Source of the DNA: an uncultured Eubacteriales bacterium | GTDB taxonomy: Bacteria > Bacillota > Clostridia > Oscillospirales > Butyricicoccaceae | Length of the DNA stretch: 32,707 nucleotides | Direction of reading: 5' to 3' | Assembly: GCA_910586105.1 (NCBI GenBank) | Contig: CAJUGU010000029.1 | Coordinates: forward strand, 1-32,707 | Shown here: piece after piece, positions 15,466-24,097 of the stretch | Position numbering within the stretch: the stretch's first letter is position 1 | How the letters are laid out: each line of letters begins with the position of its first letter | The notes under the pieces: model-generated | Seen by the model: the letters and a program-made list of their open reading frames with translations, nothing else | What the model was told of the DNA's origin: nothing | Database searches by the model: none | Position numbers and translations under genes: made by a program

Positions 15466-17388
15466 TCAAACATGGATAATCGTCTGCAATGCCCGGCAGT
15501 GGCCGGTCTGGATCGATACGTTTTCATAATCATCTGCATTGGTCACCAGTACGACAACACAGTCCGGGTGGCCTGCCTGATGGATTTTTTCGCGGTCGAA
15601 AGCGATCAGCCGTTCCCCTGCTTTTACTTTCTGCCCTTCCTGTACATAGCAGGTGAACCCGTCGCCATTCATAGCGACTGTGTCAACGCCCACATGGATC
15701 AGAAGCTCCAGCCCGTCCGGGGAGAGAAGCCCGACCGCGTGTTTTGTATCGGTAACTGTGGAAATTTCACCGTCGAACGGCGCGGCTACAGTTCCCTCGG
15801 CCGGCTCAATGCCAACGCCGCGCCCCAGAATACCGGCGGCAAACGTATCATCCGGGATTTCTTCATAAGAGATGACGTTACCGGAAACCGGCGCATATAC
15901 CGTACCGGGTTTACATGCTTCCGACAATGCCGGGGCAGCCGCGGATGGCGTATTGTCAGCATCCAGTTCCCGGTTGAAGCGGGGCATCCGGGACATCGCA
16001 TAGGTAAACCCAAAGCCCGACAAACCGGCAATCGCTACGCCGATCAGGAAATTCAGCATGGATTCAGACTGCACACAGACGAAACCGACAATACCGGCGG
16101 AACCGGGCGCGGCATTTAAAACATTGGTCAGCGTTACATATGCGCCGCCCAGCGCGGAACCCAGCATAGCGCCATAAAAGGGATACTTCAGCTTCAGGTT
16201 GACGCCAAACATTGCAGGCTCTGTGATACCCAGCAGTGCAGAAACGCCGGAGGTTGCCGCTACACTTTTCGTTTTCTTATCCTTTGCCGTCATCATGGCA
16301 CACAGGGTAGCGCCGCCCTGCGCCACATTGTTGCAGGAGGAAATCGCAAGCAGGAAAGACCCGCCAGCCGCAATCAGCTGGATCTCGACCGGAAGCAGGC
16401 TGTGGTGCATCCCCGTCATGGTCAGCGGGGAATAGATGAAGCCAAAGACTGCGCCGCCAATCACGCCAAGGCTGTCGTGCAGCCAGACCAGCCCGCCTGT
16501 AAGCAGATCGCCCGCCGTCCTCATGACGCCGCCGACCACGGTAAAGGTCAGGAACCCGGTCACAACGACGGACAGCAGCGGGGTCAGCAGGTTGTCAAGG
16601 ACTTCCGGGATGTACTTGTGCAGTTTTTTCTCAACATAGGAAAGCAGGAAGGATGCTGCCAAAACTGGCAAAACGGTACCCTGATAGCCCACTTTTTCAA
16701 TCGTCAGCCCGAGGATGTTCCACATAGGGATCGTGCCTTCGGTCAAAGCTGCGCCATAGGAGTAAGCGTTTAACAGATCGCCGGATACCATGATCATACC
16801 GATAACCGCGCCCAGATACGGGTTCCCGCCGAACATCTTCGTTGCGGAAAACCCGATCAGGATCGGGAGGAATGCGTATGCGGCGCTTGCAAAGGTGTTG
16901 ATCATCGCCGCGAGATCGGCAAGCCCCGGATACGCCTCCACAAGCGAAAGGCCGGGGATAAACAGCCCGCTGGCGGTCAGGATGTTATTGATACCCATCA
17001 TAAGGCCGCTGGCAACCAGGGCCGGGATCAGGGGGACAAACACATCCGATAATGTTTTCACCAGCCGCTGGAGCGGATTCATCTTCTGGGCCGCCGCCTG
17101 CTTGACATCGCTTTTTGTGGCCTCGGCGATCCCGCCGATTTGGATAAACCGCTTGTACACCTCGTCGACCGTGCCGCTGCCAATAATGATCTGGAACTGT
17201 CCGGCATTTGCAAACTGTCCCTTTACCAGATCGACCTTCAGGATTTCATCCACATTTGCCCGGGATTCATCCTTCAGCACCAGCCGGAGCCGGGTCGCGC
17301 AGTGTGCTGCGCTGATGATGTTGTCACTGCCGCCAAGCAGTTTCAGCAGCTGTTCCGCAGAAGCCTGATACCGTTCTTCTTTTGTCAT
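15466..17388 (-). CDS. PTS transporter EIIBCA, sucrose/alpha-glucoside type
   Basis: A 640-residue three-domain permease of the glucose-sucrose PTS superfamily. EIIB covers about 1-90, with the phosphorylated cysteine Cys30 in SAAHCATRLRL. EIIC has about ten membrane segments (about 105-460), including the substrate-site motif GITEPAMFGVNLK. EIIA is at the C-terminus (about 490-640), with phosphoryl-accepting His565 in LLIHVGVDTV. It imports a disaccharide and phosphorylates it on entry. The closest resemblance I can recall is to sucrose (ScrA-like) and trehalose permeases. The neighbouring amylosucrase favours sucrose, but specificity cannot be fixed. Its ATG overlaps the stop of the alpha-glucosidase gene (17385-17388), so the two are co-translated. 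Confidence 0.92.
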   Translation of the reverse strand: MTKEERYQASAEQLLKLLGGSDNIISAAHCATRLRLVLKDESRANVDEILKVDLVKGQFANAGQFQIIIGSGTVDEVYKRFIQIGGIAEATKSDVKQAAAQKMNPLQRLVKTLSDVFVPLIPALVASGLMMGINNILTASGLFIPGLSLVEAYPGLADLAAMINTFASAAYAFLPILIGFSATKMFGGNPYLGAVIGMIMVSGDLLNAYSYGAALTEGTIPMWNILGLTIEKVGYQGTVLPVLAASFLLSYVEKKLHKYIPEVLDNLLTPLLSVVVTGFLTFTVVGGVMRTAGDLLTGGLVWLHDSLGVIGGAVFGFIYSPLTMTGMHHSLLPVEIQLIAAGGSFLLAISSCNNVAQGGATLCAMMTAKDKKTKSVAATSGVSALLGITEPAMFGVNLKLKYPFYGAMLGSALGGAYVTLTNVLNAAPGSAGIVGFVCVQSESMLNFLIGVAIAGLSGFGFTYAMSRMPRFNRELDADNTPSAAAPALSEACKPGTVYAPVSGNVISYEEIPDDTFAAGILGRGVGIEPAEGTVAAPFDGEISTVTDTKHAVGLLSPDGLELLIHVGVDTVAMNGDGFTCYVQEGQKVKAGERLIAFDREKIHQAGHPDCVVVLVTNADDYENVSIQTGHCRALQTIIHV

Positions 17389-19034
17389 TGTGCGTTTCCT
17401 CCTTCAATTTGTGTTCGATAAATCACTGCTTCGTAAGGTCTGAGCTTTACGCATTCCAAATCCCGGATCCGATCCTGCGGGTAATTGGACAAAATCACCT
17501 CCCCCTTCCCATGCCAGAGAAAGCCGGCTGGTTCCCGATAAAAATTGCAGACAACCAGCAGCTGCGAGTCGCCCAGCGTTCGGGTATATGCGTAAACGTT
17601 CCGATCTTCCGGATACAGTAATTGATAAGTCCCATGGACCAGCGCCGGATGCTCTTTCCGGAGCCGGATCAGCGCCTGATAATAGAAAAAGATAGAGTTG
17701 GGGTCTTCCAGCGACTGCCGGACATTGATTTCTGTATAATTGGGGTTTACGGGATACCATGGCGTGCCGTCGGTAAAGCCTGCATTCCGCCCATTGTCCC
17801 ACTGCATGGGAGTCCGTGCGTTGTCCCGGGCTTTTGCACGGAACGAGCAAAGGATCTCGTCGTCTGAACGTCCTTCCGCTTTCAGCGCATGGTAATGCCC
17901 CTGCGTTTCAATATCCGGGAAATCTTCGATCCGGCAAAAGGGAACATTGGTCATCCCGATTTCTTCCCCCTGATAGATATATGGGGTCCCTTTCATGCCG
18001 TGGAGCAGCGTCGCAAGCATTTTTGCCGATTCTATCCGGTATTTGCCATCATCGCCCCATCGGGAAACGATGCGCGGAAGATCATGGTTGTTCCAGAACA
18101 GGCTGTTCCAGCCGCACCCGTCCAGCCCGGTCTGCCATTTGCTGAATACGGATTTCAGTTCCGTCAGTTCTAATGGCCGTAAATCCCAGCGGGAGCCGCC
18201 AGGCTGCTTATCCAAAGAGGAGTGTTCAAACTGGAAGATCATACTCAGCTCATGGCGTTCCGGGTCAGAGTACATCCGGCCGGTTTTCACATCGGCTCCC
18301 CAGCACTCCCCAACCGTCAGCAAATCCTTTCCACGCAGGGTGTACCGGTTCATTTCCTGCAAATACGCATGGAGCTTCGGCCCATTTTCCTTGATCTTCC
18401 GGTCCGGGTCCTTTCCGATCATATCAATGACATCCATCCGAAAACCGCCGATTCCAAGCCCGATCCAATAATTCATCATTTTATAGATTTCTTTCCGGAG
18501 GGCTTCGTTTTCCCAATTCAGATCCGGCTGTTTTTTGCCGTAAAAATGTAAATAATACTGGCCGGTTTCTTCGGAATATTCCCAGGCGCTGCCGCCAAAA
18601 TTAGACTGGAGGTCATTGGGCGGGCCGTCCCCTTCGCCATCCCGCCAGATATAATAATCGCGGTAAGGGTTTTCCCGGGATTTTTTCGCCTCCAGAAACC
18701 AGGGGTGCTCATCCGAGGTATGGTTCACCACAAGATCAAAAACGATCCGGATATCACAATCTTGACATTTGCTTATCAATGCCTGCAAGTCCTCCATCGT
18801 ACCGAAATCCGGGGAAACGCCATAGTAATCGGAAATATCATAGCCGTTGTCCGCGTTAGGGGAAGGGTACATGGGGCTTATCCAGAGGACGTCTATGCCA
18901 AGCTCCTTCAAGTACCACAATTTTGACCGGATCCCGTTGATGTCACCGATTCCATCGCCGTTACTGTCACAAAAACTGCGCGGATAAATCTGGTAGACCA
19001 CACTGTCCTTCCACCAGTTTTGCTGCCGTTCCAT
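17385..19034 (-). CDS. GH13 alpha-glucosidase (oligo-1,6-glucosidase-like)
   Basis: A 549-residue intracellular glycosidase without signal peptide. It starts at the ATG at 19034, which follows AAGGAG; the longer frame to 19124 has no such site. Signatures: VVYQIYPRSFCDSNGDGIGD, DLVVNHTSDEHPWF, QPDLNWEN, then catalytic Asp201 (FRMDVIDMIG), Glu243 (TVGECWG) and Asp318 (WNNHDLPR). The QPDLNWEN and DVIDMIGK patterns fit oligo-1,6-glucosidase/dextran glucosidase (GH13 subfamily 31) better than trehalose-6-phosphate hydrolase, though I cannot exclude a phospho-alpha-glucosidase. It is the first gene of the operon and overlaps the PTS gene, which suggests that it hydrolyses what that PTS brings in. 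Confidence 0.9.
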   Translation of the reverse strand: MERQQNWWKDSVVYQIYPRSFCDSNGDGIGDINGIRSKLWYLKELGIDVLWISPMYPSPNADNGYDISDYYGVSPDFGTMEDLQALISKCQDCDIRIVFDLVVNHTSDEHPWFLEAKKSRENPYRDYYIWRDGEGDGPPNDLQSNFGGSAWEYSEETGQYYLHFYGKKQPDLNWENEALRKEIYKMMNYWIGLGIGGFRMDVIDMIGKDPDRKIKENGPKLHAYLQEMNRYTLRGKDLLTVGECWGADVKTGRMYSDPERHELSMIFQFEHSSLDKQPGGSRWDLRPLELTELKSVFSKWQTGLDGCGWNSLFWNNHDLPRIVSRWGDDGKYRIESAKMLATLLHGMKGTPYIYQGEEIGMTNVPFCRIEDFPDIETQGHYHALKAEGRSDDEILCSFRAKARDNARTPMQWDNGRNAGFTDGTPWYPVNPNYTEINVRQSLEDPNSIFFYYQALIRLRKEHPALVHGTYQLLYPEDRNVYAYTRTLGDSQLLVVCNFYREPAGFLWHGKGEVILSNYPQDRIRDLECVKLRPYEAVIYRTQIEGGNAQ

Positions 19035-19099
19035 TGCTTCACGCTCCTTGTATTCAGCCGTTGTATGTAGTATAATAAAATAGCCGTGGGCTTTCTTGC

Positions 19100-19117
19100 A
19101 TGATATTGGTTTATCAT
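19100..19117. promoter_or_regulatory. inverted repeat, candidate operator between AraC gene and PTS operon
   Basis: ATGATA-TTGGTT-TATCAT is a perfect 6-bp inverted repeat lying between the two divergent genes. It stands about 26 bases upstream of a -10-like TATACT (19074-19069, - strand) that lacks a good -35. That fits a promoter depending on an activator such as the adjacent AraC protein. Inferred from position and symmetry. Confidence 0.45.
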
Positions 19118-19149
19118 AACACAATATTACGATTTGGAGGTGGAGCTAT

Positions 19150-20034
19150 ATGGAGCGGCAGTTTCAGGAAAAGCAGCTGCACGGTACGCCGATTTTCCCT
19201 TTGCAGGTCTATTCTCATCACGATGAAAACGGGTTTTATTTTGTCCCCCAGCATTGGCACGCGGAAATAGAGTGGATCTATGTTGATACAGGGGTCCTGG
19301 CGCTGACGATCCGCGGGCAGTCCTATACCATGCACCCGGGTTCCTTCTGTTTTATCAATTCCGGCGAACTGCACGAAATCCGTTCGTTCGGCGAATCCTT
19401 CCACCATGCAATCGTGTTTCGTCCCAGTTTGCTGGATTTTGCATTGTACGACATTTGCCAGCATGATTTTATCAGCCCGGTAACCGGCGGCAAGGTGATT
19501 TTCCCCGCTGCAAGTACAGCGTTTTCTGCGGAATTGAAGCAGGATATTCTTTTTCACATGAAAAGCATCGTGCAGCTCTACCACACCCGGCCGCGCTGTA
19601 TGCCGCTCAGCGTGAAGATACATCTTTTCACAATTTTAGAGCGATTGTATCGATCGGAAAATATGCGGCTGAATCCGATTTCCTCGAAAAGCGCGGATTC
19701 TATGGAGAAATTGAAGCAGGTCCTTCTATATATCGAGCAGCATTATCCATTGCCGATTTCGCTGGAGCACATGGCGGAAATTGCTTATATGAGCCCCAAC
19801 TATTTTTGCCACTATTTCCGAAAGGAAATCGGAAAGCCGCCCATTGCATTCGTCAATGAATATCGAATACAAAAGGCGGCTCAGCTGTTATCCGAATCCG
19901 ATCTGCCAGTTTCACAGGTTGCGATGTCGGTAGGATTTGATAATTTCAGCTATTTCATCCGGAAGTTCAAGGAATATAAATCTGTAACCCCGAAGGAGTA
20001 TCGAAACATTTGGAATGCACAGCGCAATACCTGA
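19150..20034 (+). CDS. AraC-family transcriptional regulator with cupin domain
   Basis: A 294-residue regulator. The N-terminal sugar-sensing cupin (about 25-110) shows HWHAEIEWIYVDTG and the PGSFCFINSGELHEI strand pair. The C-terminal domain has the two AraC helix-turn-helices: LEHMAEIAYMSPNYFCHYFR (about 205-224) and the second around QVAMSVGFDNFSYFIRKFK, ending in the usual TPKEYRN. TTTGGAGGTGG precedes the ATG. It is divergent from the alpha-glucosidase/PTS operon and very probably activates it when its sugar is present. It shares the inverted repeat at 19100-19117 as a candidate site. Confidence 0.93.
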   Translation: MERQFQEKQLHGTPIFPLQVYSHHDENGFYFVPQHWHAEIEWIYVDTGVLALTIRGQSYTMHPGSFCFINSGELHEIRSFGESFHHAIVFRPSLLDFALYDICQHDFISPVTGGKVIFPAASTAFSAELKQDILFHMKSIVQLYHTRPRCMPLSVKIHLFTILERLYRSENMRLNPISSKSADSMEKLKQVLLYIEQHYPLPISLEHMAEIAYMSPNYFCHYFRKEIGKPPIAFVNEYRIQKAAQLLSESDLPVSQVAMSVGFDNFSYFIRKFKEYKSVTPKEYRNIWNAQRNT

Positions 20035-20074
20035 CAGCGCATCTCAAGCGGAGCAGTTCGGATCATAAAGCAAA

Positions 20075-20117
20075 GACACATCCGAAAATGCCGGAATCCC
20101 TGCAATTCGGATGTGTC
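20075..20117 (-). terminator. intrinsic terminator of the TRAP/catabolic operon
   Basis: A perfect 12-bp stem (GACACATCCGAA, 20075-20086, with 20106-20117) is followed on the - strand by TTTGCTTTATG. It lies 19 bases after the kinase stop. It also lies 41 bases beyond the convergent AraC gene, but the + side has no T run. Confidence 0.7.
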
Positions 20118-20135
20118 CGGATGAACCGCCAGGCC

Positions 20136-21041
20136 TTACAGACGGAACGGTTCCGGTATCAGGCTGCATTCCTGCACCTGCTGCAAGGTCGGTACGGACT
20201 GCGCCGCGCCACGCTGCATGACCGCCAGCGCGGACGCGCGGGTCGCTGTCAAAAGCGCCTGCTCAGGGTCCTTTCCCGCTGACAATTCGGCAAGGAAAAA
20301 CCCTGCAAAGGTGTCTCCGGCTGCTGTCGTGTCCACAGCGTCCACACGGCACGCGCCCATCTTATAAACGGAGTCCTTTTCCTGACAGATCGCCCCACGG
20401 ACGCCAAGTGTCAGAAGGAAAGCGGTGTTCGGGAAACATTGCCGCAGCGCGTCCAGCTGCGCGGAAGGCTCTTCCGCACCGGTCAGCTCCTGCACTTCGG
20501 TTTCATTCAGAATGAGCCAGTCCGCCAGCGCCAGCGCTTCTTTGGAAACGGCATCGTTCATCGGGGCCGGATTGACTGCAATTTTCAGTCCGGCCTCATG
20601 CGCAAGGGACAAAATTTCATTCATGCAGTTGATTTCATTTTGCAGGACAATCAAATCGCCTGCCGCAAAGTGGGAAAGCACCTGCCGGATGAACGCGGTA
20701 TCCATCGACTGGTTGGCCCCGCCGTAAAGCAGGATGCAGTTTGCCCCATTGTCGTCCACCTGGATCATGGCATTCCCGGTGGGAACGTCAATTTCGGTCA
20801 GGTAATCGGTGCGGACGCCATATTCCCGGCAAAGCTCTAGCAGGAATGCGCCGTCCTTCCCGATGTGCCCGGCATGGTACACCTCGCAGCCTGCGCGGGC
20901 GAGCGCTGCCGACTGGTTGAAGCCCTTCCCTCCGGCGTTCCGGGTAACGGAACGGGCGGAAAGGGTTTCCCCAGGCCGGACAAAGTGCGGGACACGATAG
21001 GTAAAATCAATATTGACCGAACCAAAATTCAAAACTTTCAT
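20136..21041 (-). CDS. ribokinase-type PfkB carbohydrate kinase
   Basis: A 301-residue kinase of the ribokinase/PfkB family, transferring phosphate from ATP to a sugar hydroxyl. The N-terminal signature is GGKGFNQSAALARAG (from about 37). The C-terminal ATP/anion-hole motif is DTTAAGDTFAGFF, with the probable catalytic base Asp243. The Ala in that motif also occurs in true ribokinases. I start at the ATG at 21041, with GAGG about 8 bases upstream, 17 bases after the aldolase gene; a TTG two codons earlier is less likely. It is the last gene of the operon. It may phosphorylate a sugar or keto-sugar acid made by the genes upstream; the substrate is unknown. Confidence 0.88.
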   Translation of the reverse strand: MKVLNFGSVNIDFTYRVPHFVRPGETLSARSVTRNAGGKGFNQSAALARAGCEVYHAGHIGKDGAFLLELCREYGVRTDYLTEIDVPTGNAMIQVDDNGANCILLYGGANQSMDTAFIRQVLSHFAAGDLIVLQNEINCMNEILSLAHEAGLKIAVNPAPMNDAVSKEALALADWLILNETEVQELTGAEEPSAQLDALRQCFPNTAFLLTLGVRGAICQEKDSVYKMGACRVDAVDTTAAGDTFAGFFLAELSAGKDPEQALLTATRASALAVMQRGAAQSVPTLQQVQECSLIPEPFRL

Positions 21042-21058
21042 TGCCAAACCTCTGCTGT

Positions 21059-21946
21059 TTACGGAATGTAGGGGGCGATCTGCTCTTTCAGAAGCGCCCG
21101 CTCGTGTTCGTCCAGATCCAGCAGGGGCTTTCTCATATGTCCGCCGGTCAGTCCGCGGAAATCCATGACCGCCTTGAAAATGCCCATATCCGCGCCCGAC
21201 TTCATGATTTCACAGATTTCATTTGCCGTCTTCTGCTCTTCCCGCGCCTTTTCCATGTCGCCATCCTTCCATGCGCGGTAGACGCCGACAAAATGCTCCG
21301 GCATCGGGCCGGAGCAGCCGGACACCGTGCCGTCGCAGCCCATCGCGAGCGCGGGAAGGAACAGGCGATCCGGCCCAAACAGGACAGAGAAGTCGCCGCC
21401 GCGGACATTCAGGTAATCTTTCAAACGGATGCAGTCCGCCCAGCTGTACTTTACGCCGACGACATTGGGGCAAGCCTGCGCGATCTGCTCCATCAGGGGC
21501 GCGGAGATATCATTGCCGGCGCATTGCGGAATGACATAAACGTAAATCGGGAAATCCTCGGAAACGCTTGCGGCAACCTCTTTGTAATACTGAAGCATGG
21601 CCTTGTCATTCAGCCCGAAAAAGGGAGGCGTTACCACGCCAATACCATCTGCGCCGATACGCTCCGCGTGCTGTGCAAGACGGATCGTCTCAGCGGTCGT
21701 CTGCGCGCCAACGTGGATATATACGATCGCACGTCCTGCAACAGCCCTGACAACGGTTTCCGCCACCAGCTCACGCTCTTCCGGGCTGAGATTCATCATT
21801 TCACCGGTCGTCCCGCAGGGGTAAATGCAGTTGACGCCCTTTTCAATGAGGAATTCTACATGCGCTTCGATTGCTTTCGTATCGATCGTCCCCGTTTCGG
21901 TCAGGGGGGTGGTCATCGCGGTGATGACGCCGTACATTTTTTTCAT
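21059..21946 (-). CDS. DapA/NanA-family aldolase (dihydrodipicolinate synthase-like)
   Basis: A 295-residue class I aldolase of the DHDPS/N-acetylneuraminate lyase superfamily. Visible parts: GTTGEMMNL (carboxylate-binding 45-49), Tyr137 (VYVIPQ) and the Schiff-base Lys166 (VVGVKYSW). The barrel is complete. Members with this layout in catabolic operons usually cleave or form 2-keto-3-deoxy sugar acids, releasing pyruvate. In a sugar operon with dehydrogenases and a kinase, this is more likely than a lysine-biosynthesis role. A TTTGGAG-like AAAGGAG site precedes the ATG, 19 bases after the oxidoreductase gene. Precise substrate not determinable. Confidence 0.88.
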   Translation of the reverse strand: MKKMYGVITAMTTPLTETGTIDTKAIEAHVEFLIEKGVNCIYPCGTTGEMMNLSPEERELVAETVVRAVAGRAIVYIHVGAQTTAETIRLAQHAERIGADGIGVVTPPFFGLNDKAMLQYYKEVAASVSEDFPIYVYVIPQCAGNDISAPLMEQIAQACPNVVGVKYSWADCIRLKDYLNVRGGDFSVLFGPDRLFLPALAMGCDGTVSGCSGPMPEHFVGVYRAWKDGDMEKAREEQKTANEICEIMKSGADMGIFKAVMDFRGLTGGHMRKPLLDLDEHERALLKEQIAPYIP

Positions 21947-21965
21947 GATCCGTTTCTCCTTTGTT

Positions 21966-22946
21966 TTACTGTTCCGCGCCCATGCGGTTCATTTCATCCA
22001 GCAGCCGACGGACTGCAAGCATTTCCGGCAGGCCCGCGAGCGGGCGCTCTCCCGCAAGATACTGCCGGAGGGTTTCGCGCACAAAAACCGGATAATAGAC
22101 GTCGCTGTCTGTGCTCATTACGCGGCGGACGGTCTTTTCGCCATAAACGCGTTCTTCAAAATAATCCTGCTCCAGGGTATAATATCCGTTTTTCGTGACG
22201 ATGTTCCAGCGGTTATCCCGCTGTGTGACCTCCATCGGATAAGCATAGCCCGTTTCCAAAGTCATGGAAGCTCCGCCTGTAAATTGCAGCAGCGCGCTGG
22301 CATAGCATTCAATATCGTACTCGGTGTGCCGTTGATAACTGCTGGCAAGTACCTTAGCATCCGTGCAATCGGTCAGGTACATTGCCATATCCAGGAAATG
22401 CACGCCAAGGTTGGTCATGGAACCGCCTCCGGCGAGCGCCGTCTTCAGCATCCACGGGCAGTTTGCAAGATAACGTGACGGCGGCCCCGCTACAAAGCGG
22501 AACGCCAGATGGACGATATCTTCCGGCGCGACACGGGCTTTGAAGCCGCGTACCAATTCACTGTAGCGCCAGACAAACGGCACGGCACAGAATGCATCTT
22601 TTCCCTTTTTCAGGATCCGCTCCACATCCTGCGCGCACAGTCCCATCGGCTTTTCCATCGCGAAGGGGATATCCCGTTCGAGCAGCATATCCGCAAGCGC
22701 GGGCATTTCATGATGCGGGGCAAAGGCAAATACAAAGTCTGGCTTCTGGGCATCCAGAAGCGTAAGCGCGTCGGAATACGCCGGGCAGGACAACCCTGCG
22801 GCAGTCTGTTCTGCGATGGCCGGGTTTGGGTCGCTGACTCCCACGACCCGAAGCCGATCGCTGTGAACTGCCCGGAGATACAGCGGGACATGCCAATGGC
22901 TGACCCCGACAAAGGCGATCCTTAGATCCTGAATCGTCTGTTTCAT
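21966..22946 (-). CDS. Gfo/Idh/MocA-family oxidoreductase
   Basis: A 326-residue NAD(P)-dependent oxidoreductase from the ATG at 22946, which has GGAGG 7 bases upstream; the longer frame to 23009 has none. The N-terminal Rossmann fold begins RIAFVGVSHWHVPLYL, where the usual GxGxxG is replaced by GVSHWH. The family's EKPMG motif is at residues 98-102, and the GGGSMTNLGVHFLDMAMYL segment carries the catalytic-site Asp/His helix. It probably oxidises or reduces a sugar or inositol-like hydroxyl. It lies between the TRAP binding-protein gene and the aldolase. A second, only distantly similar member is encoded at 29133. Confidence 0.88.
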   Translation of the reverse strand: MKQTIQDLRIAFVGVSHWHVPLYLRAVHSDRLRVVGVSDPNPAIAEQTAAGLSCPAYSDALTLLDAQKPDFVFAFAPHHEMPALADMLLERDIPFAMEKPMGLCAQDVERILKKGKDAFCAVPFVWRYSELVRGFKARVAPEDIVHLAFRFVAGPPSRYLANCPWMLKTALAGGGSMTNLGVHFLDMAMYLTDCTDAKVLASSYQRHTEYDIECYASALLQFTGGASMTLETGYAYPMEVTQRDNRWNIVTKNGYYTLEQDYFEERVYGEKTVRRVMSTDSDVYYPVFVRETLRQYLAGERPLAGLPEMLAVRRLLDEMNRMGAEQ

Positions 22947-23005
22947 TGAGCTTCCTCCTTCTGTCTCAGGGAAGCAGCGCCGCCGCTCCCCTGTCATCTC
23001 CACAA

Positions 23006-24061
23006 TCAATATTTTTCGCGGATCTGCATCAGCAGCTCATACAACGCCTTTTGCTCCTCGTCCGCGCCTGCGAGAAAATCATCGATAATGGGCTGGGTCG
23101 CCTGAATAAATGCGTCCTTATCGACCTCGTTGATGGATACGCCGGCAGCTTCCAGCTCTGCGGAGGAGGACTCGGTTTCTGCCGGGAAAATCTCTTCATT
23201 CCATTCCCGGTCAAACTGCGCGCCAGCTTCTACAAGCGCCGCCTGATCCTCTGCGGACAAACGGTCAAACCATACCTTGCTGACAAAGACCGGGTCGGGG
23301 ATGATAAACTGCTCGGTCAGGGAATAGTATTTTGCAACCTCTTCCATGCCGCTGGCCAGCAGCCCTGCCGGGGAATGCTCCAGCCCGTCAATCGTCCCCT
23401 GCTGCAAAGCGGCATAGCACTCGCTCCAGGCCAGCGGCGTCGCGGAGGCGCCCATTGCATTGATCGCGCCGGCCAGTACCGGGTCTTCCATACAGCGGAT
23501 CTTCATACCCTTCAGGTCGTCCGGCGTATGGATCGCATGGGACTTGTTAAGGATGCTGCGGGAGCCGGTGTTGGTCCAGGCGATGATTTTGAAGCCGTTG
23601 GCTTCCATATCCGCTTCCAGAACTTCCATAACGGCAGGGTCATTGAGCACCGCTACCGCCTGCTCGCCGCTCTCCCACAGGTACGGGAGGCTGAATACCG
23701 ACCAGATAGAGCTGTAAGAAGAAAGGTCGGTCGCCGCGCTCTCGGTCATCTCGATGGTACCCATACGCAGGCCTTCCATAGTGGCGATCTTGTCCCCCAG
23801 CGTCGCGGCGGCATGAAGCTCCATGTTCAGGCGGCCTTCGGACTTTTCTGCGATCAGCTCGCCCAACCGCTTCGCGCCCTCGGCCTGAAATCCGGTGGCC
23901 GAAAATACAGTGGAGTATTTCACGGCAATCGCGTTGGGGTTTGCAGCGGCAGAAGGGGCCGCAGGCGCGGGCGTATTCGCCTGATCGGCGGGAGTCCCGC
24001 CGCAGGCGGTCAGGGATAAGGTCATGCATACTGCAAGGATCGTTGCTGCAATTTTCTTCAT
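23006..24061 (-). CDS. dctP: TRAP transporter substrate-binding lipoprotein DctP
   Basis: A 351-residue binding protein from the ATG at 24061, preceded by GGAGG. It has a lipoprotein signal peptide ending in LSLTACGG, with lipidated Cys20. A flexible Pro/Ala-rich linker follows and then the DctP fold. The conserved binding region DDLKGMKIRCMEDP carries the arginine that holds the substrate carboxylate in most TRAP systems, and the WSECYAALQQGTIDGLEHSP motif is typical. It captures a carboxylated substrate outside the cell and passes it to DctQM. The binding-protein gene is separated from the permease genes by an isomerase gene. The preferred ligand class (sugar acid) is inference. Confidence 0.92.
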   Translation of the reverse strand: MKKIAATILAVCMTLSLTACGGTPADQANTPAPAAPSAAANPNAIAVKYSTVFSATGFQAEGAKRLGELIAEKSEGRLNMELHAAATLGDKIATMEGLRMGTIEMTESAATDLSSYSSIWSVFSLPYLWESGEQAVAVLNDPAVMEVLEADMEANGFKIIAWTNTGSRSILNKSHAIHTPDDLKGMKIRCMEDPVLAGAINAMGASATPLAWSECYAALQQGTIDGLEHSPAGLLASGMEEVAKYYSLTEQFIIPDPVFVSKVWFDRLSAEDQAALVEAGAQFDREWNEEIFPAETESSSAELEAAGVSINEVDKDAFIQATQPIIDDFLAGADEEQKALYELLMQIREKY

Positions 24062-24097
24062 GGTAGATTCCTCCAAATCCTGTTTTGACAATTGGTT

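Noticed and set aside
15466..19034. Trehalose-specific PTS and trehalose-6-phosphate hydrolase pair
   Set aside because: Possible, but the glycosidase motifs (QPDLNWEN, DVIDMIGK) fit oligo-1,6-glucosidase-type enzymes better and an amylosucrase follows; trehalose is left as an alternative only.
20136..21041. Altered kinase motif DTTAAGD instead of DTxGAGD
   Set aside because: Alanine at this position is normal in true ribokinases, including that of E. coli as I recall it, so it is not a defect.
21041..24019. Long + strand frames (385 codons from 21041 and 357 codons from 22946)
   Set aside because: They lie opposite clearly recognised - strand genes, have no ribosome binding sites and show no protein-family features; they arise from the codon bias of the real genes.
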